DNA of 64,000 nucleotides. It comes from an uncultured Polaribacter sp. GTDB taxonomy: Bacteria > Bacteroidota > Bacteroidia > Flavobacteriales > Flavobacteriaceae. The stretch spans positions 1-64,000 of the forward strand of contig NZ_CANNFH010000003.1 of NCBI RefSeq assembly GCF_947503875.1, written 5' to 3'. Both the position numbers and the translations under genes were made by a program. Below the pieces are notes generated by a model. That model was not told the origin of the DNA, made no database searches, and worked only from the letters and a program-made list of their open reading frames with translations. Every line of letters begins with the position of its first letter. Within the stretch, counting starts at the first letter, position 1. This document shows, in pieces, positions 16,872 to 26,541 of this stretch.

Positions 16872-17846
16872 CTAATTATTAATATTTAAGTTTACAGCAT
16901 CCTCAGCACAATCTTCAATTTCTTTATCTGTTAAAACATCTGGTCTAAATTCGCTCATTTTATCTTTGTCTTTAGATTGCGCATAGTCAAAACCAGATTG
17001 CCACCATTTTCTCATTAAATGTTTATCAAAAACCAAAGAGTTGGTTGTTAAAACTGTAGGGGTGTAATATAAGTTTAGTTTTACATTTTTATTGGCAGCC
17101 GCCAATTTACCAATAGTTATATTATGCCTTTCTACATGCACTAGCATAAAATCAAAAACATCAAATAATAAAGAAAACGGATTTTTGGCATGCAATCTAT
17201 TTATTTGCGAAACTTCGGTTTCTAAAATAATCGCATCAATTTCTGTTGCGCCTCTTAAAATTGCTTCTCTAATTGGCACTAAAGACCCAAAACCACCATC
17301 TGCATATTGGCAATGGTTTTTTTCTAATAAACTCATAAAAGGCACATAATTGCAAGATCCCCAAATCCAATCACAAAAGTCTTCATAAGAACAGTCGTTT
17401 ATAGACTTGTACTCTATTTGATTTGCTGTTAGGTTAGAAACGGTTACCACAACTTCTTTATTTGCCTCTTTAATAGTTTGGTACATTTCTTTGGTAACGT
17501 TTCTTTTAATTAAAGACCGTAAGTTTTTACTTTCACCAAAGGTTTTTCTCCCGTTTAAAAAATTCCAAAACGTATTTAAATGATTAATACTAATTACTTT
17601 TTCTCCTGCAACCTTTTTTATTTTAAATGGGTTGTTACTAAAAATAGTTTCTTGATTTACGTTGGTGTATAACTTTTTTAACTCATCTAGCATGCCCATT
17701 GCCAAATGAGAAACCATTAAACTACCTGTAGATGTTCCAAGAAATAAATCGTATTCTTTTCCTTCATTTTTCATTAAGTATTGTGCAACTCCACCTGCAA
17801 ATGCTCCTTTACTTCCTCCGCCAGAAATTACCAATGCTTTTTTCAT
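16872..17846 (-). CDS. Patatin-like phospholipase family protein
   Basis: The 324-residue product has all patatin signatures: the oxyanion hole GGGSKGAF (residues 9-16), the nucleophile elbow GTSTG with Ser39, and the catalytic Asp in DGGFGS near residue 180. It should hydrolyse acyl esters of phospholipids with a Ser-Asp dyad. No signal peptide is seen, so it is probably cytoplasmic or membrane-associated. Its start faces the divergent BNR-repeat lipoprotein gene across 45 bp. The substrate cannot be read from sequence. Confidence 0.92.
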   Translation of the reverse strand: MKKALVISGGGSKGAFAGGVAQYLMKNEGKEYDLFLGTSTGSLMVSHLAMGMLDELKKLYTNVNQETIFSNNPFKIKKVAGEKVISINHLNTFWNFLNGRKTFGESKNLRSLIKRNVTKEMYQTIKEANKEVVVTVSNLTANQIEYKSINDCSYEDFCDWIWGSCNYVPFMSLLEKNHCQYADGGFGSLVPIREAILRGATEIDAIILETEVSQINRLHAKNPFSLLFDVFDFMLVHVERHNITIGKLAAANKNVKLNLYYTPTVLTTNSLVFDKHLMRKWWQSGFDYAQSKDKDKMSEFRPDVLTDKEIEDCAEDAVNLNINN

Positions 17847-17891
17847 TATCTATGTTACTTTATGTATTTTAGTCGTATAAAAATATTAAAA

Positions 17892-18932
17892 ATGAAAAGA
17901 ATAATTACAATTATTTTTGTTTTCCTTTTTTTTGTTTCTTGTAAGCAAGAATATCAACCAAGAAACATAGATAAAATCATTATTAAATCATATCAAATGG
18001 ATGGTTCTAGCATTAGAGCCATTCAGGTTTTAGATAAAAACAACATTGTTTATGCAACTTCAAACGGCATAATTGGTTATTTTTCTGATGATAAAAAATC
18101 AAAACGTATTTATTACCCTGTTTACCAAGACTCTATAGTACCAAATTTTAGAAGCATTGCTGTAAACAACAATGCCATATTTGCACTTTCTATTGAAAAC
18201 CCAGCATTGTTATATAAGGTTTTGGATGGAAAAACAAGTTTAGTTTATGAAGAAGCACACGAAAAAGTTTTTTATGATGCACTCACTTTTTTTGATGATA
18301 ACAAACATGGTATTGCAGTTGGAGATCCAACAGAGAATTGTGCATCTATTATTTTAACAAAAGATGGCGGAGAAACTTGGCAGAAAATTCCGTGTGATAA
18401 TTTACCAACAATAGCAAAAGATGAAGCCTTTTTTGCTGCAAGTAACACCAATATTAAAACCATTGGAAGTACAGTTTGGATTGCCTCTGGAGGCGCAAAA
18501 GCAAGAATTTTAAAGTCTAATGATTATGGAGAAACTTGGCAAATTTTTAATACACCAGTTATTCAAGGAAATGGGCCACAAGGAATTTATTCAATAGATT
18601 TTGCTGATAAAAATAACGGAATTATTATTGGCGGAGATTACTCCAAACCACTTGAAAACAAAGCAAATAAAGCAATAACTAAAGATAGTGGTAAAACTTG
18701 GCAGTTAGTTGCAAATCTACAATTACCTAATTATAAAAGTTGTGTACAATATGTACCCAATACACAAGGTAAAGAGATTTTTGCTGTTGGTAAAACAGGT
18801 GTTTCTTTTTCTAATGATGGTGGTAATACTTGGCAAAATGTGTCTAAAAAAAGTTATTATGCCATACAATTTGCAGACAAAAATACAGCTTGGTTAAGTG
18901 GTAACGAAAAAATAGGAAAATTTGAATTTTAA
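17892..18932 (+). CDS. BNR/WD40-like repeat lipoprotein
   Basis: The start at 17892 gives MKRIITIIFVFLFFVSC, a lipoprotein signal; the frame is open further upstream but overlaps the patatin gene. The mature 330 residues contain at least four Asp-box motifs of the form S.DGG.TWQ (TKDGGETWQ, SNDYGETWQ, TKDSGKTWQ, SNDGGNTWQ), so it is a beta-propeller of the BNR/Ycf48 type. Relatives are often labelled oxidoreductase without evidence. The stop overlaps the next gene by 11 nt, and three genes run to pepT without a gap. Confidence 0.82.
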   Translation: MKRIITIIFVFLFFVSCKQEYQPRNIDKIIIKSYQMDGSSIRAIQVLDKNNIVYATSNGIIGYFSDDKKSKRIYYPVYQDSIVPNFRSIAVNNNAIFALSIENPALLYKVLDGKTSLVYEEAHEKVFYDALTFFDDNKHGIAVGDPTENCASIILTKDGGETWQKIPCDNLPTIAKDEAFFAASNTNIKTIGSTVWIASGGAKARILKSNDYGETWQIFNTPVIQGNGPQGIYSIDFADKNNGIIIGGDYSKPLENKANKAITKDSGKTWQLVANLQLPNYKSCVQYVPNTQGKEIFAVGKTGVSFSNDGGNTWQNVSKKSYYAIQFADKNTAWLSGNEKIGKFEF

Positions 18933-19497
18933 TAAATTAGTATACACGCTCTTAACGCTATTTATCTTATTTACAAGTTGTAAACAGGCACCAAATTTAA
19001 CAGCAGAATGTAATTGCAAAACAGCATATTTATCAAACTTAGAAACGGTAAATGATGTAAGCAATAATTTTACAGCAAATTTACCAAAAAACTGGAAAAC
19101 AAATTTGTATACAGATGCCCTGCAATCCTCTATATATTTGGCAGATACAACCAAACAATTAACCAATTCTATTTTATTAGATATTAGTGCCTTAAAAAAC
19201 GGAATTGTAATTAACGACATTTTTAAATTAAAAATAGAACAAGAAAATTTAGCTGAGAAATTAATTAAAACTGAAGCTAAAGAAATCGTTTTTTTAGGAA
19301 AACCTAGTTATTACTCTATTTCTATAGGAATTAAAAACAATTTTGCATATCAGGTTTTTGAATTATTTGTACCTATAAATAACAGTAAATCTTTTGTGGC
19401 TAAAGCCGAAATTTACGGAGACACCAACAAAAAGGAGAGATTATGCAAAGCAATTACGCTATTAGATAAAATAAAACTCACACAAAATAATGATTGA
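18922..19497 (+). CDS. Lipoprotein of unknown function
   Basis: I do not recognise this 191-residue product. It starts with a TTG codon inside the end of the BNR gene; the protein contains no other Met, so TTG is the only sensible start. The signal peptide ends in the lipobox LFTSC. A second cluster, AECNCK, follows just after the anchor. The mature part is mixed alpha/beta, with [11 protein letters not shown] near the end. The overlap with both neighbours places it in an operon with the BNR lipoprotein and pepT. Some relatives carry a PsbP-like label, but I cannot support that here. Confidence 0.7.
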   Translation: MNFNKLVYTLLTLFILFTSCKQAPNLTAECNCKTAYLSNLETVNDVSNNFTANLPKNWKTNLYTDALQSSIYLADTTKQLTNSILLDISALKNGIVINDIFKLKIEQENLAEKLIKTEAKEIVFLGKPSYYSISIGIKNNFAYQVFELFVPINNSKSFVAKAEIYGDTNKKERLCKAITLLDKIKLTQNND

Positions 19498-20731
19498 TAA
19501 ACAGCACATTACAAATCGTTTTATAAAGTATGTAACTGTAGACACAGAATCCAATCCAAACAACCCAGATTTTCCAAGTTCAGAGAATCAGTGGGATTTG
19601 GCAAAAATATTGGTAGAAGATTTAAAAGCTATTGGATTACAAGAAGTTGAGCTAGATGAAAATTGCTACATTATGGCAACTTTGCCAAGTAATATCAATT
19701 ATAAAGTACCTACTATAGGTTTTATTTCTCATATAGATACAAGTCCAGATTTTACAGGTAAAAACGTAAAACCACAAATTGTAAAAAATTATAACGGTAA
19801 AGATATTGTTCTTAACCAAGATGAAAATATCATACTATCTCCAGATTATTTTGACGATTTACTTCAATATAAAGGGCAGACTTTAATTACTACAAATGGA
19901 ACAACGCTTTTAGGTGCAGATGATAAAGCAGGCATTACAGAAATTGTAACTGCTATGGAATATTTAGTTGCACACCCAGAAATTAAACATGGTAAAATTA
20001 GAATTTGCTTTACACCAGATGAAGAAGTTGGTAAAGGTGCGCATTTATTTGATGTAGAAAAATTTGGTGCAGATTGGGCTTACACTATGGATGGTAGTCA
20101 AATTGGCGAATTAGAATACGAAAATTTTAACGCAGGAAGTGCAAAAATTACAATAAATGGTAAAATTGTTCATCCTGGCTATGCCAAAGGAAAAATGATA
20201 AACTCAATATTACTAGCAAATGAATTTATAAATGCTTTACCAGAAAATGAAGTACCAGAAAAAACGACTGGTTATGAAGGTTTTTATCACTTACATGATA
20301 GTTTAGGTACTGTAGAAAAAACAGTTTTAGAATTTATTATAAGAGATCATGATTTAGAGGCATTTCAGCAAAGAAAGTTAGTTTTACAAAACATTGCTAA
20401 AAAGATAAACGAGCGTTTAGAAAAAAAAATAATTACTGTAGAAATTAAAGACCAATATTTTAACATGAAAGAGAAAATTTTGCCAGTAATGCATATTGTA
20501 GATTTGGTAGAAGAAGCCATGTTAGCAATAAATATTTCGCCTATAATAAAACCTATTCGTGGAGGCACAGATGGTTCACAACTTTCATACAAAGGTCTAC
20601 CCTGTCCAAATATATTTGCTGGTGGCCACAATTTTCATGGCAGGTTTGAATATGTTCCAGTAGAATCCATGCAAAAAGCTACTGAGCTCATAGTCAAAAT
20701 AGCAGAAAAAGCTACTGAAAAATATGCATAA
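19490..20731 (+). CDS. pepT: Peptidase T (tripeptide aminopeptidase)
   Basis: The 413-residue cytoplasmic metallopeptidase of family M20B removes the N-terminal residue from tripeptides. Metal ligands and catalytic residues are at HIDTS (His81, Asp83), ADDKAG near residue 144, the DEEVG motif near residues 176-180, and TMDG. The second domain carries [14 protein letters not shown], typical of PepT. Length is normal. Its start overlaps the preceding lipoprotein gene by 8 nt, so it is the last gene of a three-gene unit. Confidence 0.95.
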   Translation: MIDKQHITNRFIKYVTVDTESNPNNPDFPSSENQWDLAKILVEDLKAIGLQEVELDENCYIMATLPSNINYKVPTIGFISHIDTSPDFTGKNVKPQIVKNYNGKDIVLNQDENIILSPDYFDDLLQYKGQTLITTNGTTLLGADDKAGITEIVTAMEYLVAHPEIKHGKIRICFTPDEEVGKGAHLFDVEKFGADWAYTMDGSQIGELEYENFNAGSAKITINGKIVHPGYAKGKMINSILLANEFINALPENEVPEKTTGYEGFYHLHDSLGTVEKTVLEFIIRDHDLEAFQQRKLVLQNIAKKINERLEKKIITVEIKDQYFNMKEKILPVMHIVDLVEEAMLAINISPIIKPIRGGTDGSQLSYKGLPCPNIFAGGHNFHGRFEYVPVESMQKATELIVKIAEKATEKYA

Positions 20732-20757
20732 AAAAAGTCTCCAGTAAAACTGGAGAC
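20731..20757 (-). terminator. Intrinsic terminator for the minus-strand acyltransferase
   Basis: A perfect stem, GTCTCCAGT / ACTGGAGAC with an AAA loop, is preceded by seven A, which is a T-run on the minus strand. On the plus strand no T-run follows, so it mainly ends transcription arriving from the acyltransferase gene. The 130 bp up to that gene also hold a weaker hairpin, AATAGAG / CTCTATT (20793-20814). Confidence 0.7.
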
Positions 20758-20887
20758 AATGTCATAGCTTATGCTATAAGTAAATTATTGATAATAGAGC
20801 CCCTAATCTCTATTACGCAAACATTACTGGCGCAAATTTAGTTAAAAATTATTAAAATATATAAATTAAATGCTAAATTTAATAGAA

Positions 20888-21418
20888 TTAATAGTTTTTA
20901 CCTCTAATATCTTTATAATAACTATAAAACAAGTTAAAATCTTTATGAATATCATCGGTTGTATAATAAGGTTTAGATATTTTAACCTTTTTATTTTCAA
21001 AATCTAATGTAGCCATAACAATTGGTACATTCGCTTCTTTTGCAATGTAATAAAATCCTGTTTTCCATTTCTCTACCTTTTTTCTTGTCCCCTCAGGAGA
21101 GATTCCTAAGCGGAATTCCTCTTTAGCATTGAAAACATTTACCACAGCATCTACCATATTGTTACTTTTAGTCCTGTCTACAGGAGTTCCTCCTAATGCT
21201 TTAAAAAAATACCCAAAAGGCCATTTAAAGAGTGAATTTTTACCAATAAAATTAACCATTTTTCCCTCACTCATTCTCGTTAAAATTGCAATAGGAAAAT
21301 CTAACCAACTTGTGTGTGGCGCAGCAATTACCACATATTTCTTAGGAGTATCAGGAAAACCATTTTCTACCTTCCAACCTAAAATTTTGTATAATATAAA
21401 TGTTGCAAATACTTTCAA
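20888..21418 (-). CDS. 1-acyl-glycerol-3-phosphate acyltransferase-like protein (PlsC family)
   Basis: The 176-residue member of the glycerolipid acyltransferase family has the catalytic HX4D motif at HTSWLD (His35, Asp40) and the substrate-binding block SPEGTRKK near residue 107. It has a short N-terminal hydrophobic stretch and is smaller than full PlsC. Such short forms occur widely in Bacteroidota and may act on lysophospholipids or other polar lipids. The gene is alone and divergent from rmuC. Confidence 0.87.
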   Translation of the reverse strand: MKVFATFILYKILGWKVENGFPDTPKKYVVIAAPHTSWLDFPIAILTRMSEGKMVNFIGKNSLFKWPFGYFFKALGGTPVDRTKSNNMVDAVVNVFNAKEEFRLGISPEGTRKKVEKWKTGFYYIAKEANVPIVMATLDFENKKVKISKPYYTTDDIHKDFNLFYSYYKDIRGKNY

Positions 21419-21511
21419 ATATGTTTTTTTTTAAGATTGTTTACAAAAAACTATTTTAAAGGTTTTTTGTTGTTTTTTAAAGTTTTAAATTTAAGGACTT
21501 AAAACTAAAAA

Positions 21512-22849
21512 ATGACAGAAATTATCATATACTTATTAATAGCAATAGTTTTTGCGTTAATTGGTTTATTTATAGGGAATTTAAGATCGAAACTTAATTT
21601 TGAAAAAGATAAAACCGCTGTAGAAAAAGAAAAATCTACATTAGAAGAACGTGTTGTATTGTTACAGCAGTCTAAAGATATTTCAGAAAATAATTATATA
21701 GAATTGCAAAAAGAGTTAAAAACAATTCAGCAAGAAAAAGAAAACCTAATTACGGCAAATACAAGACAAGATGCTGAGATTAGTAACTTAAATATAAAAT
21801 TATCTGAAAATAAAGGTGAAGTTGAAAAATTAAATGAAAAATTCGCCAAAGAATTTGAAAACTTAGCCAATAAAATTTTAGATGAAAAATCTAATAAGTT
21901 TACAGAACAAAATAAAGAGAATATTAAAAATATTTTAAGTCCGCTTCAAGAAAAAATAAAGGGTTTTGAAGATAAAGTAGAAAAAACGCACAAAGAAAGT
22001 ATAGATTATCATGCTGCTTTGCGTCAGCAAATTGTTGGTTTAAAAGAAATGAACTTGCAAATGAGTAAAGAGACCATAAACTTAACCAAAGCCTTAAAAG
22101 GCGATAATAAAATGCAAGGTAATTGGGGCGAATTGGTTCTAGAGCGAGTTCTAGAAAAATCTGGTTTAGAAAAAGATAGAGAGTATTTTGTACAGCAAAG
22201 TTTTACTAATGATGATGGCAAACGTGTAATGCCAGATGTTGTAATTCATTTACCAGATAACAAAAAAATGATTGTAGATTCTAAAGTTTCTTTAGTAGCT
22301 TATGAGCAATTTATTAATGAGGAAGATGAAACATTAAAAGAGCAACATCTAAAAAAGCATGTGCTATCTTTAAAAACACATGTTGAGCAGTTAAGTGAAA
22401 AAAAATATGAAGATATTTACAGGATAGAATCACCAGATTTTGTCTTGCTTTTTGTACCTATTGAACCTGCTTTTGCAGTGGCTTTAAATGCCGATAATCA
22501 TTTGTATAATAAAGCTTTTGAGAAAAATATTGTAATTGTAACACCTTCTACTCTTTTAGCTACATTACGTACCATAGATTCTATGTGGAATAATGAAAAA
22601 CAACAAAGAAATGCTTTAGAAATTGCAAGACAAGCAGGTGCTTTGTATGACAAATTTCAAGGTCTTTTAGGTGATTTAATAAATATTGGCAAACGCATAG
22701 ACGATAGTAAAAAAGAGTATTCTGGTGCTATGAATAAATTAGTTGAAGGAAGAGGAAACATTATAACAAGCATAGAAAAATTAAAGAAAATGGGTGCAAA
22801 AGCTAAAAAATCTTTACCCGAAAAAATTATAGAACGCGCGAGTTCTTAA
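21512..22849 (+). CDS. rmuC: DNA recombination protein RmuC
   Basis: The 445-residue protein starts with one transmembrane segment (residues 3-24), followed by a long coiled coil (about 30-170) rich in Lys and Glu. The conserved RmuC domain follows (about 195-400), with GNWGELVLERVLEKSGL and PDFVLLFVPIEPAF. The domain has a nuclease-like fold, and the family limits DNA inversions and rearrangements at short inverted repeats. Length and order match E. coli RmuC. It is a single gene. Confidence 0.95.
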   Translation: MTEIIIYLLIAIVFALIGLFIGNLRSKLNFEKDKTAVEKEKSTLEERVVLLQQSKDISENNYIELQKELKTIQQEKENLITANTRQDAEISNLNIKLSENKGEVEKLNEKFAKEFENLANKILDEKSNKFTEQNKENIKNILSPLQEKIKGFEDKVEKTHKESIDYHAALRQQIVGLKEMNLQMSKETINLTKALKGDNKMQGNWGELVLERVLEKSGLEKDREYFVQQSFTNDDGKRVMPDVVIHLPDNKKMIVDSKVSLVAYEQFINEEDETLKEQHLKKHVLSLKTHVEQLSEKKYEDIYRIESPDFVLLFVPIEPAFAVALNADNHLYNKAFEKNIVIVTPSTLLATLRTIDSMWNNEKQQRNALEIARQAGALYDKFQGLLGDLINIGKRIDDSKKEYSGAMNKLVEGRGNIITSIEKLKKMGAKAKKSLPEKIIERASS

Positions 22850-22966
22850 GACCGTAGTTATTAGCTTTTATTGTTTTAAAATTCCTGTTAACTAAAATTT
22901 TAGCACTGTTTACTAATGGTAACTTTTACAGATAATACTTTAATTATATTTTTGATAAAAAACAAA

Positions 22967-23437
22967 ATGAGAATTTACCTGTTACTTTTTACGTTACTGT
23001 TTATGTTTAGTTGCGCTAGTAGAAATATGAAATACACTAGAGCAAAAGTTTTAAAAAAAACATATGCAGGTTATCAGGTATTTCTAAATAATAAGGAAGT
23101 TCCTTTTTTTCCTTTTCTCTTTTTAGATAAGGACAATATTAAAAATACACGAATAAACAAACGAGACAAAAGCCTAAAAATTGAACAACTAAAAGAATTT
23201 AAACTGCTAAACTTTAAAGATTTAAATTTAGATAGTTTTGCTATCGTACCAGAAAAATGGAAAGCTATTGATATAATAATGATAGGTGATTTTTTAATAC
23301 ATGGCACTGCTAAAGAAAATATAAAAATTGAACCAAGTGCAATTAAAAGTGTAAAATATATTCCGCATAACAAAATACATACGTTAAATTTATGTGGTCA
23401 TTATCATGGAAACGTATTAGAAATAGAAATTAAATAA
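22967..23437 (+). CDS. Lipoprotein of unknown function
   Basis: I do not recognise this product. The start at 22967 gives MRIYLLLFTLLFMFSCAS, a lipoprotein signal; the open frame begins 51 nt earlier. The mature 140 residues alternate charged and beta-prone segments and end in HGNVLEIEIK. It stands alone behind rmuC (about 117 bp) and is closed by a strong terminator. A short carboxypeptidase-like or plug-like fold is possible, but no motif supports a specific claim. Confidence 0.65.
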   Translation: MRIYLLLFTLLFMFSCASRNMKYTRAKVLKKTYAGYQVFLNNKEVPFFPFLFLDKDNIKNTRINKRDKSLKIEQLKEFKLLNFKDLNLDSFAIVPEKWKAIDIIMIGDFLIHGTAKENIKIEPSAIKSVKYIPHNKIHTLNLCGHYHGNVLEIEIK

Positions 23438-23484
23438 AAAGTTATTGCGTTATTATATTTTACTAAATTAACAATAGCACAAAT

Positions 23485-23518
23485 AAAAAGCATCAAGAAT
23501 TTAATCTTGATGCTTTTT
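23485..23518. terminator. Bidirectional intrinsic terminator
   Basis: The 14-bp perfect stem AAAAAGCATCAAGA / TCTTGATGCTTTTT has A- and T-runs on both sides. It lies between the convergent unknown lipoprotein and glyA genes. A second hairpin (AAGAAGGC / GCCTTCTT, 23593-23611) overlaps the glyA stop codon. Confidence 0.88.
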
Positions 23519-23609
23519 AGCTTTTATAATATCCTTATACTCGAAAGAGAAAGTATAGTAAAATATGTAATACGCAAGAGTGCGCTAATTATAAGAAGGC
23601 ATTGCCTTC

Positions 23610-24884
23610 TTACATTACGAATAATCTTCTTGAACTCATCATAACTGCAACGCGTTCACCAATTTCATGCAACGCTTCATCATTATCTGCATTCTGAATC
23701 GCTTCATCTATAAAGTCAACCACAGCTTTCATATCTTCTACTTTTAAACCTCTCGTGGTAATTGCTGGCGTACCAACACGTATTCCTGAGGTTACAAAAG
23801 GAGATTTATCATCAAAAGGTACCATATTTTTATTTACAGTAATATCTGCTTTACCTAAAGCAATTTCTGCGTCTTTACCAGAAATATTTTTATTACGTAA
23901 ATCAATTAACATACAGTGATTGTCTGTACCACCAGAAATTAATTTATAACCTTTAGCTACAAATTCTTTTGCCATTGCAGCTGCATTTTCTTTCACTTGA
24001 ATTTGATATTCTAAAAACTCATCAGTTAAAGCCTCACCAAAAGCAACTGCTTTTGCTGCAATAACGTGCTCTAAAGGTCCTCCTTGGTTTCCTGGGAAAA
24101 CAGCAGAATTTAGTAACATAGACATTTTTTTAGGCTTTCCACTTTTTAAAGTTAAACCAAAAGGATTATCAAAATCTTTTCCCATCATTATTAAACCACC
24201 TCTTGGTCCACGTAACGTTTTGTGTGTTGTAGTAGTAACAATATGGCAATGAGGTAAAGGATCATTTAAAATTCCTTTTGCAATCATACCAGAAGGATGA
24301 GAAATATCTGCCATTAAAATAGCACCTACAGAATCTGCAATTACTCTAAAACGCTCAAAATCGATATCTCTAGAATATGCAGAAGCACCAGCAATAATTA
24401 ATTTTGGTTGCTCTTTAGTTGCAGTTTCCTGAATTTTATCGTAATTTAAAACACCTGTTTCCTCTTCTACTCCATAAAACACAGGATTGTATAATTTTCC
24501 TGAAAAGTTAACTGGAGAACCATGTGTTAAATGCCCACCATGAGAAAGGTCGAAACCTAAAATTTTATCTCCAGGGTTTAAACAAGCAAAAAATACAGCT
24601 GTATTTGCCTGAGAACCAGAATGTGGCTGAACGTTTACATACTCTGCTCCAAACAATTCTTTAGCTCTATCAATTGCAATTTGCTCTACAATATCTACAA
24701 TTTCACAACCTCCATAATAACGTTTTCCAGGATAACCTTCTGCGTACTTATTCGTTAAAATAGATCCTTGCGCTTGCATTACTTGGTCGCTCACAAAGTT
24801 TTCTGAAGCAATAAGCTCCAAACCGTTTAATTGTCTTTCTTTCTCTTCCTGTATCAGGTCAAAAATTTGATTATCTAATTGCAT
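23610..24884 (-). CDS. glyA: Serine hydroxymethyltransferase
   Basis: The 424-residue PLP enzyme interconverts serine and glycine with tetrahydrofolate and supplies one-carbon units. The PLP lysine lies in [14 protein letters not shown] near residue 225. Other family marks are LIASENFVS near residue 24, [13 protein letters not shown] near residue 47 and [12 protein letters not shown] near residue 88. Length is typical. Upstream on the minus strand, TATTTTTG at 24908-24915 is a reasonable -7 element. Confidence 0.97.
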   Translation of the reverse strand: MQLDNQIFDLIQEEKERQLNGLELIASENFVSDQVMQAQGSILTNKYAEGYPGKRYYGGCEIVDIVEQIAIDRAKELFGAEYVNVQPHSGSQANTAVFFACLNPGDKILGFDLSHGGHLTHGSPVNFSGKLYNPVFYGVEEETGVLNYDKIQETATKEQPKLIIAGASAYSRDIDFERFRVIADSVGAILMADISHPSGMIAKGILNDPLPHCHIVTTTTHKTLRGPRGGLIMMGKDFDNPFGLTLKSGKPKKMSMLLNSAVFPGNQGGPLEHVIAAKAVAFGEALTDEFLEYQIQVKENAAAMAKEFVAKGYKLISGGTDNHCMLIDLRNKNISGKDAEIALGKADITVNKNMVPFDDKSPFVTSGIRVGTPAITTRGLKVEDMKAVVDFIDEAIQNADNDEALHEIGERVAVMMSSRRLFVM

Positions 24885-25050
24885 TTGTGTTGTTTTATAT
24901 CAAAGATCAAAAATAAGAAAAAACCAACTTTTAATATGATGTTTTATTAGTATTTATTAAAACTTATTAAGATTGATTAGTAATAAAATGAAGAATGTTA
25001 AAAATACGTTATTGCTATATTTTCAATCTTAAAATGATAAAAAAAATACA

Positions 25051-25058
25051 TAGATTTG
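25051..25058 (+). promoter_or_regulatory. Putative -7 element of fahA
   Basis: TAGATTTG matches the Bacteroidota consensus TAnnTTTG and lies 18 bp before the fahA start codon. I see no well-placed -33 TTG, so the call is tentative. Confidence 0.4.
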
Positions 25059-25076
25059 AGAAAAATAACTTGATAA

Positions 25077-26360
25077 ATGATTATAACAGCAAACAACCCA
25101 AACAGAAAATCTTGGTTAAACGTAAAAGAAAATTCAGATTTTCCGATACAAAACATACCTTTTGGTGTTTTTATTACAAGAGACGATATTATTACCATTG
25201 GTAGTAGAATTGGCGATTTTGCTATTGATTTAGGCGCATTTCATCAATTAGGCTATTTTGAAGGAATTCCTTTGACGGATGATATCTTTTTACAAGATAA
25301 TTTAAATGATTTTATTGCAGATGGTAGAAAAACATGGCGCCTAGTAAGAAACAGAATTGCCGAAGTTTTTGATGTAACCAATGGCAGTTTAAGAGATAAT
25401 GCTGAGCATAAAGATAAAATTATCTTTAGAATGGAAGAAGTAGAAATGCTTTTGCCTGTTGCTGTTGGAGACTATACAGATTTTTACGCAAGTAAAGAAC
25501 ATGCTACAAACGTAGGTTCTTTATTTAGAGATCCAGAAAATGCTTTGCTCCCAAATTGGTTGCACATTCCTATTGGTTATCATGGTAGAAGTTCTTCTAT
25601 TGTCCCTTCAGGCACAAAAATTAGAAGACCTTATGGTCAAACAAAACCCACTGAAGGAAGTAACGTGCCAAATTTTGGGCCTTCAAAGTTGATAGATTTT
25701 GAGTTAGAAATGGCTTTTATAACTACAGATGCTAATGTTTTAGGTGAAAGAATTCCTATTGAAGAAGCAGAAGAATATATTTTTGGTTTGGTGCAATTTA
25801 ACGATTGGTCTGCAAGAGATATTCAAGCTTGGGAATATGTACCTTTAGGTCCTTTCTTGGGAAAAAGTTTTGCATCTACAATATCTCCTTGGATTGTTAC
25901 TTTAGATGCTTTAGAGCCTTTTAGAACAGAAAACCCAAAACAAATACATGAGCCACTACCCTATTTAAAGCAAACAGGTAAAGGAAGTTATGATATTAAA
26001 CTACAAGTAGGAATTCAGCCAGAAAATGGAGAAGAAACTGTAGTTGCCAATTCTAATTTTAAATATATGTATTGGACAATGGCACAACAATTGGCACACC
26101 ATACTGTAAATGGTTGTCCTGTTGAAAGTGGAGATATGATGGGATCTGGAACCATTTCTGGACCAACCAAAGATAGTTTTGGCTCTATGTTAGAATTAAC
26201 TTGGAAAGGTCAAAAACCGATCACTTTAAAAGATGAAACAACACGTAAATTTATAAATGATAATGATACTGTTATTATGCGCGCACACTGTGAAAACGAT
26301 AAAGTAAGAATTGGCTTTGGAGAATGTATAGGTAAAATATTACCTGCTAACGAGTTTTAA
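25077..26360 (+). CDS. fahA: Fumarylacetoacetase
   Basis: The 427-residue enzyme cleaves 4-fumarylacetoacetate to fumarate and acetoacetate, the last step of tyrosine and phenylalanine breakdown. The N-terminal SH3-like domain spans about residues 1-115. The FAH catalytic domain follows, with DFYASKEHATNVGSLFR near residue 135, YHGRSSSIVPSG near residue 170, and the metal-binding FELEMAF and FNDWSARDIQAWEY segments. Other genes of the pathway are not in the window. It is a single gene with its own terminator. Confidence 0.96.
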   Translation: MIITANNPNRKSWLNVKENSDFPIQNIPFGVFITRDDIITIGSRIGDFAIDLGAFHQLGYFEGIPLTDDIFLQDNLNDFIADGRKTWRLVRNRIAEVFDVTNGSLRDNAEHKDKIIFRMEEVEMLLPVAVGDYTDFYASKEHATNVGSLFRDPENALLPNWLHIPIGYHGRSSSIVPSGTKIRRPYGQTKPTEGSNVPNFGPSKLIDFELEMAFITTDANVLGERIPIEEAEEYIFGLVQFNDWSARDIQAWEYVPLGPFLGKSFASTISPWIVTLDALEPFRTENPKQIHEPLPYLKQTGKGSYDIKLQVGIQPENGEETVVANSNFKYMYWTMAQQLAHHTVNGCPVESGDMMGSGTISGPTKDSFGSMLELTWKGQKPITLKDETTRKFINDNDTVIMRAHCENDKVRIGFGECIGKILPANEF

Positions 26361-26468
26361 AAAGTAAACTATTCTATTTTTAAATCTCAATTACTAAAAC
26401 TTTTAGATTTTGAGGTTTTTTCCATTTAAAAATCTATTTCTAGTAAAAAAGTATTAAAAGCACATAAA

Positions 26469-26500
26469 AAAAACTCAAGAATTAAAATTCTTGAGTTTTT
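26469..26500. terminator. Bidirectional intrinsic terminator
   Basis: The 13-bp stem AAAAACTCAAGAA / TTCTTGAGTTTTT sits between the convergent fahA and typA genes. A small extra hairpin, TTTCCAC / GTGGAAA (26519-26535), lies next to the typA stop. Confidence 0.9.
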
Positions 26501-26541
26501 ATAATTTATAAAAAATATTTTCCACAAAGTGGAAATTATAG

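Noticed and set aside
23593-23611. Hairpin AAGAAGGC / GCCTTCTT at the glyA stop codon
   Set aside because: It has no T-run on the minus strand; the strong terminator at 23485-23518 already serves this end. It could add RNA stability, but nothing more can be shown.
24995-25204. Small open frames in the glyA-fahA gap and the start of fahA
   Set aside because: They overlap the fahA coding start and the promoter region, with Lys/Tyr-rich translations typical of AT-rich noise.
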